Shown here: positions 7,893 to 11,526 of the stretch, piece by piece | How positions within the stretch are numbered: the stretch's first letter is position 1 | How the letters are laid out: each line of letters starts with the position of its first letter | NCBI GenBank assembly: GCA_910588035.1 | Contig: CAJUPY010000041.1 | Coordinates: 1 to 11,526, forward strand | DNA from: an uncultured Muribaculaceae bacterium | GTDB lineage: Bacteria; Bacteroidota; Bacteroidia; Bacteroidales; Muribaculaceae | Reading direction: 5' to 3' | Length of the DNA: 11,526 nucleotides | Notes under the pieces: model-generated | Told to the model about the DNA's origin: nothing | The model's input: the letters and a program-made list of their open reading frames with translations, nothing else | Databases searched by the model: none | Translations under genes and position numbers: made by a program

Positions 7893-10800
7893 TTAGAAGT
7901 TAATTTTCAGACTTGCGGTGTAGGTTTTCTGAAGCGGGTAAGAGGGAGACGAGCTCGCGCGTGTCTCGGGGTCACCCCAGATGTAGGGAGAGAAAGTCAG
8001 CAGGTTGTAGCCGCTGAGAGCGACCTGCATGCTGCGTACGCCAACTTTGCGCATCCAGGGCATCTTCATGTTGTAAGCCAGCTGGATAGTTTTCAGACGC
8101 AGATATTTAGAGTCTTTCTCGTAGAGGGTCGATTCGGCATAGTTGTTGTCCCATGCTTCCCACGACGGACGCGGATAGTCGTAACCCTGTCCGGGGTTCT
8201 CGGGGTTCCAGGTGTGGTCGAGGTGGTAAGAGAGAAGACCACCCTCGCTGTGGCTCGTCTTCGAGATGAACGGGCTGCGGAAGACGTCGGAGATCATACG
8301 GCTAACGCCCCATGCTCCAGTCCACTGCATCGAGAGTTCGAGGTCTTTCCATGCGACACCGAGGTTGAGACCTGCGATGTACTGGGGATCGTCGGTCCAG
8401 CCGAGGTCACGGGTCTTGTCGTTGGGGTCGATGATGCCGTTGCCGTCGAGGTCGACGTAGCATGCGTCACCATCTTTCAGCTCTGTCAGCTGTTTCGGGA
8501 AGGGTTTGCCGTAGGCTTTCTCATAGGCTGCCGGTGTTGTCTCCGAGTCATAGAACTGGAAGAACTTATACATCGAGCGTGCGCCGATGCGGTGTCCGGC
8601 CGAGTACTGATAGATATTGTTCTGGGGAGCCTCTTTCATCTCGACGACCTTGTTCTGGTTGTGAGAAATGTTGAGGTTTGCCCAGTAGCGCCAGCTGTCG
8701 TTGATGCGGTGGTTCCAGTTCAAGCTGATTTCCCAGCCCCAGCTGTCAACGACACCAAGGTTTGCGTAGGGAACGGTGAAGCCGATGTAGCTCGGAGCTG
8801 TTCCGTCCTGAAGCAGAATGCCGGTTCGGTGTTCCTTATAGTAGTCGAATGTGGCGCGGAGGTTTGAGTTGAGGAAGTACATGTCGAAACCGTAGTCGCG
8901 CTTGAGGGCCTTTTCCCAGGTTACATCGGGGTTGTTCTTGGCACTCTCGGCGGCACCGGTTGTCAGGGTGCGGTTGTCTATACCATACTGATAGCCATAA
9001 CCTTCACGGCCGAATACAGAGCTGTTGAAGGTGAAGGGGTCAGAAAGATACATGAAGCGTGCGAGGTTGTTCTGGACGCGGTCGTTACCGACGAGACCGA
9101 CAGAAGCGCGGAGCTTGAAGAAGTCGATCACGTTGTTGAGCGGTTCCCAGAATTTCTCGTTGCTGGCGATCCAGCCGATAGATCCTGCGGGGAAGATGCC
9201 GAAACGGTGGTCGGGGTGGAAGTTCTCCGATCCGTTGTAACCGACGTTGAACTCTGCCATGTAGCGGTTGTCGTAGTCGTAGGTCACACGGCCGACGAGA
9301 CCGACGTAGCCTGCGGGAATGTCAGAGTAGGTCTTCGGATAGTAGGTCTTGCTCTGGTTGTAGAGAACGAGACCGCCGATTGAGTGGAGACCGAAACTGC
9401 GGTTGTAGTTGAAACCGGCTTCGAAATACCAGTCGCGTGCCTTCGCGCTCTTCTCGGTGTAGGCGGGATTGGTGTCCTGGCCATACATCTTGTACTTCAT
9501 CGAGCCGTCGGGCTGAATGACAGGAGTGTAGTAGGCGCGGGTGACATTGATCTCCTTGTTGACGGTGAAGGCGCTGTTGTAAGAACCCTTGATGCGGAAC
9601 GAGAGACCCGGGGTGATCATGTCGAGTTTCTGGTTGACCATGAGGTCGGCCTGCATCTTGTTCATGTTGGTGCCGTAAGAACCTTTCTGAAGATATTCAA
9701 GCGGGTTGTTTGTTCCGAGGAACGGAAGGTTGAGACCGTCGGTGTAGTCGAGAGCGGCATATGTCATGCGGCCGTCTACGAAACCGGGAGAATAGAACGG
9801 AGTCGACTGATACATTTGCAGAATCATGCCCGACGCGCCCTGGCTGGTCTGGGGTTTGTGGTCGTTTGAAACGATACCCGAAACGTTGAAAGAAACCGTG
9901 GTTGTCGAAGTCACGTCGAGGTCGAGGTTGGCACGGTAGTTGAATCGGTTGTAGCTGTAGTCGAAGTTCTCGTCATAGCCGAATTCCTTGAAGAGTCCGC
10001 CCTGGGTCATCAGACCGAGAGAGATGAAGTAGCGCACTTTCTTCGAGCCACCCGAGATGTTGATGTTGCTCTTGGTCTGGAGTGTCGAGTTCTTCATCAG
10101 ATAGTCGGCCCACTGCATGTCGGGGAAGCGGATCGCATCGCTGTGGGTGCGGAACTTCTCGATGATCTCGGGCGAGAACTGGGGTGTGTAGCTCGCCATG
10201 TCTCCTTCGTAGTCGTTGAGCTGCATCATGTTGTGGAATGTAGCATACTGGTAGGCATTTGCCTGCTCGACCATCTTTGTCGGTGAAAGGGCTGAGAACG
10301 AAGTGCTTACGTCGATTTTGGGAGTACCCTCCGTACCGCGTTTTGTCGTGATGAGCACGACACCGTTAGCACCGCGCACACCGAACACTGCGGTCGCCGA
10401 CGCGTCTTTCAACACCGTGATGCTCTCGATTTCCTCAGGGTCGATGTCGCTCATCGAACGCTCGACACCGTCGACCTGAATGAGGGGGGCCGAGTTGTTC
10501 CAGGTTCCCTGACCGCGCACATAGACTGTAGCGGCGTCGGCTCCCGGCTCACCTGAGTACTGCACGGTTGTCACACCTGACAACTGACCTGCGAGCACGT
10601 TGTTGACCGAGCTGACGGGGGTTTTCACGAGGTCGTCACCTTTGACCGAGGAGATAGCACCGGTGACGGTCACTTTTTTCTGGACACCGTAGGCCACGAC
10701 TTCAACGTCGTTGAGCATGACCGAGCTGGGTTTGAGCTCGACGGTCATGCCGTCTTTAGCAACAACTGTGACAGGGTCATAACCGATGAACGAGATTGTG

Positions 10801-11060
10801 ATCTTCGCTCCCGGTTTAACGTTAATTGTAAAATTACCGTCGAGGTCGGTAATTACGCCGTTGGCACCCTTGCTTCCGTCTTCAACAACGGTAGCGCCAG
10901 TCACCGGCTCGCCGATGTCGTCGATAACCGTACCGGTCACCTTAGTGCTCTGGGCTTGGGCAACCACAACCATCAGAAAGAATAACAAGCTCATGCATAG
11001 CCTGCTACCTCCCCATGCACGGTTGTGTGCCGAATGAAATAGACTCTTAACGCCTTTCAT
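7893..11060 (-). CDS. SusC/RagA-family TonB-dependent outer-membrane transporter (first pair)
   Basis: This 1055-residue protein is the first gene of the operon and has the classic SusC layout. The signal peptide has a long basic N-region (1-20) and a hydrophobic core, and is cut after AQA (34-36). The carboxypeptidase-regulatory-like domain (about 41-117) starts VTGTVIDDIGEPVTGATV and includes TDLDGNF and SFIGYD. A TonB-box-like segment DVEVVAYG lies at 118-125. The plug (about 126-245) carries VYVRGQG, LIQVDGVER (193-201), LKDASATAVFGVRGANGVV (217-235) and TTKRG. The barrel runs to SLKINF with the terminal Phe. By family knowledge it forms a lidded import channel with the SusD protein encoded 6 nt downstream. 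No Shine-Dalgarno sequence is evident before the ATG, which is usual in this phylum. The start at 11060 was preferred over Met23, which would remove the basic N-region. Confidence 0.97.
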   Translation of the reverse strand: MKGVKSLFHSAHNRAWGGSRLCMSLLFFLMVVVAQAQSTKVTGTVIDDIGEPVTGATVVEDGSKGANGVITDLDGNFTINVKPGAKITISFIGYDPVTVVAKDGMTVELKPSSVMLNDVEVVAYGVQKKVTVTGAISSVKGDDLVKTPVSSVNNVLAGQLSGVTTVQYSGEPGADAATVYVRGQGTWNNSAPLIQVDGVERSMSDIDPEEIESITVLKDASATAVFGVRGANGVVLITTKRGTEGTPKIDVSTSFSALSPTKMVEQANAYQYATFHNMMQLNDYEGDMASYTPQFSPEIIEKFRTHSDAIRFPDMQWADYLMKNSTLQTKSNINISGGSKKVRYFISLGLMTQGGLFKEFGYDENFDYSYNRFNYRANLDLDVTSTTTVSFNVSGIVSNDHKPQTSQGASGMILQMYQSTPFYSPGFVDGRMTYAALDYTDGLNLPFLGTNNPLEYLQKGSYGTNMNKMQADLMVNQKLDMITPGLSFRIKGSYNSAFTVNKEINVTRAYYTPVIQPDGSMKYKMYGQDTNPAYTEKSAKARDWYFEAGFNYNRSFGLHSIGGLVLYNQSKTYYPKTYSDIPAGYVGLVGRVTYDYDNRYMAEFNVGYNGSENFHPDHRFGIFPAGSIGWIASNEKFWEPLNNVIDFFKLRASVGLVGNDRVQNNLARFMYLSDPFTFNSSVFGREGYGYQYGIDNRTLTTGAAESAKNNPDVTWEKALKRDYGFDMYFLNSNLRATFDYYKEHRTGILLQDGTAPSYIGFTVPYANLGVVDSWGWEISLNWNHRINDSWRYWANLNISHNQNKVVEMKEAPQNNIYQYSAGHRIGARSMYKFFQFYDSETTPAAYEKAYGKPFPKQLTELKDGDACYVDLDGNGIIDPNDKTRDLGWTDDPQYIAGLNLGVAWKDLELSMQWTGAWGVSRMISDVFRSPFISKTSHSEGGLLSYHLDHTWNPENPGQGYDYPRPSWEAWDNNYAESTLYEKDSKYLRLKTIQLAYNMKMPWMRKVGVRSMQVALSGYNLLTFSPYIWGDPETRASSSPSYPLQKTYTASLKINF

Positions 11061-11192
11061 GATAAGGTTTGTTTGATTGGTTAAAAATTGATTAATATAA
11101 AATTGTTAATTTTAAATGTTCGTCATTCTTAAGGTTAATCTTTGGTCGAGGGGAGAGGGTGTTGACATGCAGACTCTTCGGCATATTCGGGG

Positions 11193-11224
11193 CAAAGATA
11201 GTGATTAGGTGTCAATTTAACAAA
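11193..11224 (-). promoter_or_regulatory. Promoter of the susCD-susCD operon
   Basis: Reading the - strand, TTTG (11224-11221), a 20-nt spacer and TATCTTTG (11200-11193) match the Bacteroidetes -33/-7 consensus. Transcription would start near 11186-11190. That leaves an untranslated leader of about 130 nt before the ATG at 11060. The leader is AT-rich toward the gene and contains a 7-bp A/T inverted repeat, TAAAATT-GTT-AATTTTA, at 11098-11114. I found no other convincing promoter in the short gaps between the four genes, so this one probably drives all of them. Confidence 0.75.
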
Positions 11225-11241
11225 TATTTTGTAAGTAAATT

Positions 11242-11255
11242 TTAAACCGCTTTAA
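11242..11255. promoter_or_regulatory. Inverted repeat upstream of the operon promoter (possible operator)
   Basis: TTAAA-CCGC-TTTAA is a perfect 5-bp inverted repeat about 18 nt upstream of the -33 element, where an activator such as a hybrid two-component or SusR-like regulator could bind. The arms are pure A/T in an AT-rich stretch, so chance is a real alternative. No regulator gene is in the window. Confidence 0.2.
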
Positions 11256-11269
11256 TTTGTGTTTATTAA

Positions 11270-11526
11270 GCCGATCGGCCCTGCTGATGTTCCTTGACTC
11301 AATCGGCGTCCTCAGCCGGACGCCTCCACGGGAGAGTGTCACCATCCGGGCACGCCTCACGGCGTACCCGGTTACTCGGTAATCATCGTCCTGCCGGACG
11401 ATCGTGACGCCCCCGACATCTATCAGGGACATGATCACGACCACGCCGATGCGGTCGTCCGACTCAGTACGACGATGTGGCCGCAGAGCATCGATGACCA
11501 CGACATCTGTCTGGGACGGGATCGCG
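11270..11526. repeat. GC-rich degenerate tandem repeat array with hairpins, running off the right edge
   Basis: I see no convincing gene here. The block is built of diverged units: a partial one at about 11270-11300, then 11301-11380 (80 bp), 11381-11468 (88 bp) and 11469 to the edge. Units one and two share the start AATC..CGTCCT..GCCGGACG, an inner GACGCC.CC, then GGGA...TCAC.A..CACGCC, and an end resembling ACTC.GT. Units two and three share CGACATCT.TC.GGGAC...ATC.CG at 11414-11439 and 11501-11526. Perfect or near-perfect stems lie at 11305-11324 (7 bp), 11346-11371 (10 of 11 bp) and 11385-11402 (7 bp). A bulged 10-bp stem lies at 11450-11485. The two full unit lengths are not both multiples of three, which argues against a repeat protein. 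Confidence 0.55.

Noticed and set aside
7866..8867. Open frame of 333 codons on the + strand opposite susC-like 1
   Set aside because: It lies fully antisense to a strongly supported SusC gene and has no domain; long antisense frames are expected from the codon bias of these genes.
11217..11501. Open frame of 94 codons on the - strand at the right edge
   Set aside because: Its start would be GTG, it runs through the operon promoter before stopping, its AT-rich tail looks non-coding, and the segment is better explained as tandem repeats.
11289..11526. Open + strand frame through the repeat block
   Set aside because: No start codon is evident, the product is low complexity (many Asp, His, Arg), and the 80-bp unit would shift the frame between repeats.
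11301..11526. CRISPR array
   Set aside because: Units are diverged along their whole length with no identical short repeats separated by unique spacers, and no cas gene is present.

Overview
The window looks like chromosomal DNA from a gut-type Bacteroidales member. The evidence is two SusC/SusD outer-membrane pairs, two promoters matching the Bacteroidetes TTTG / TAnnTTTG consensus, little sign of Shine-Dalgarno sites, and a tRNA without an encoded CCA end. The fairly balanced to GC-rich coding sequence would suit Muribaculaceae-like taxa, but that placement is only an inference.

Left part (1-1160): a tRNA-Pro(CGG) gene is followed by a strong hairpin terminator. Next comes an AT-richer two-gene module on the + strand with its own promoter. 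It holds a 71-residue charged helical protein (candidate antitoxin) whose end overlaps by 14 nt a zeta-toxin/AAA-type P-loop kinase. The kinase reading frame is broken about 40 codons in. The N-terminal Walker A part lies in one frame and the rest of the conserved domain in another, so the gene is either a pseudogene, recoded, or mis-sequenced. A perfect 12-bp hairpin at 1131-1160 separates this module from the convergent operon.

Main part (1189-11060, - strand): a four-gene operon is transcribed right to left as susC-like 1, susD-like 1, susC-like 2, susD-like 2, with gaps of 6, 42 and 23 nt. SusC proteins are TonB-dependent outer-membrane channels, and SusD proteins are the lipoprotein lids that capture glycan on the surface. 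Together they import oligosaccharides. No glycosidase, lyase, sulfatase or regulator lies inside the operon, so the substrate cannot be read from this window. SusC-like 2 is unusual in lacking the N-terminal carboxypeptidase-regulatory-like domain that SusC-like 1 has.

Right end (11061-11526): an AT-rich leader of about 130 nt and a well-formed promoter for the operon. Beyond these is a GC-rich block, apparently non-coding, made of degenerate tandem units of about 80-88 bp rich in hairpins. It runs off the window edge and is the least explained structure here.
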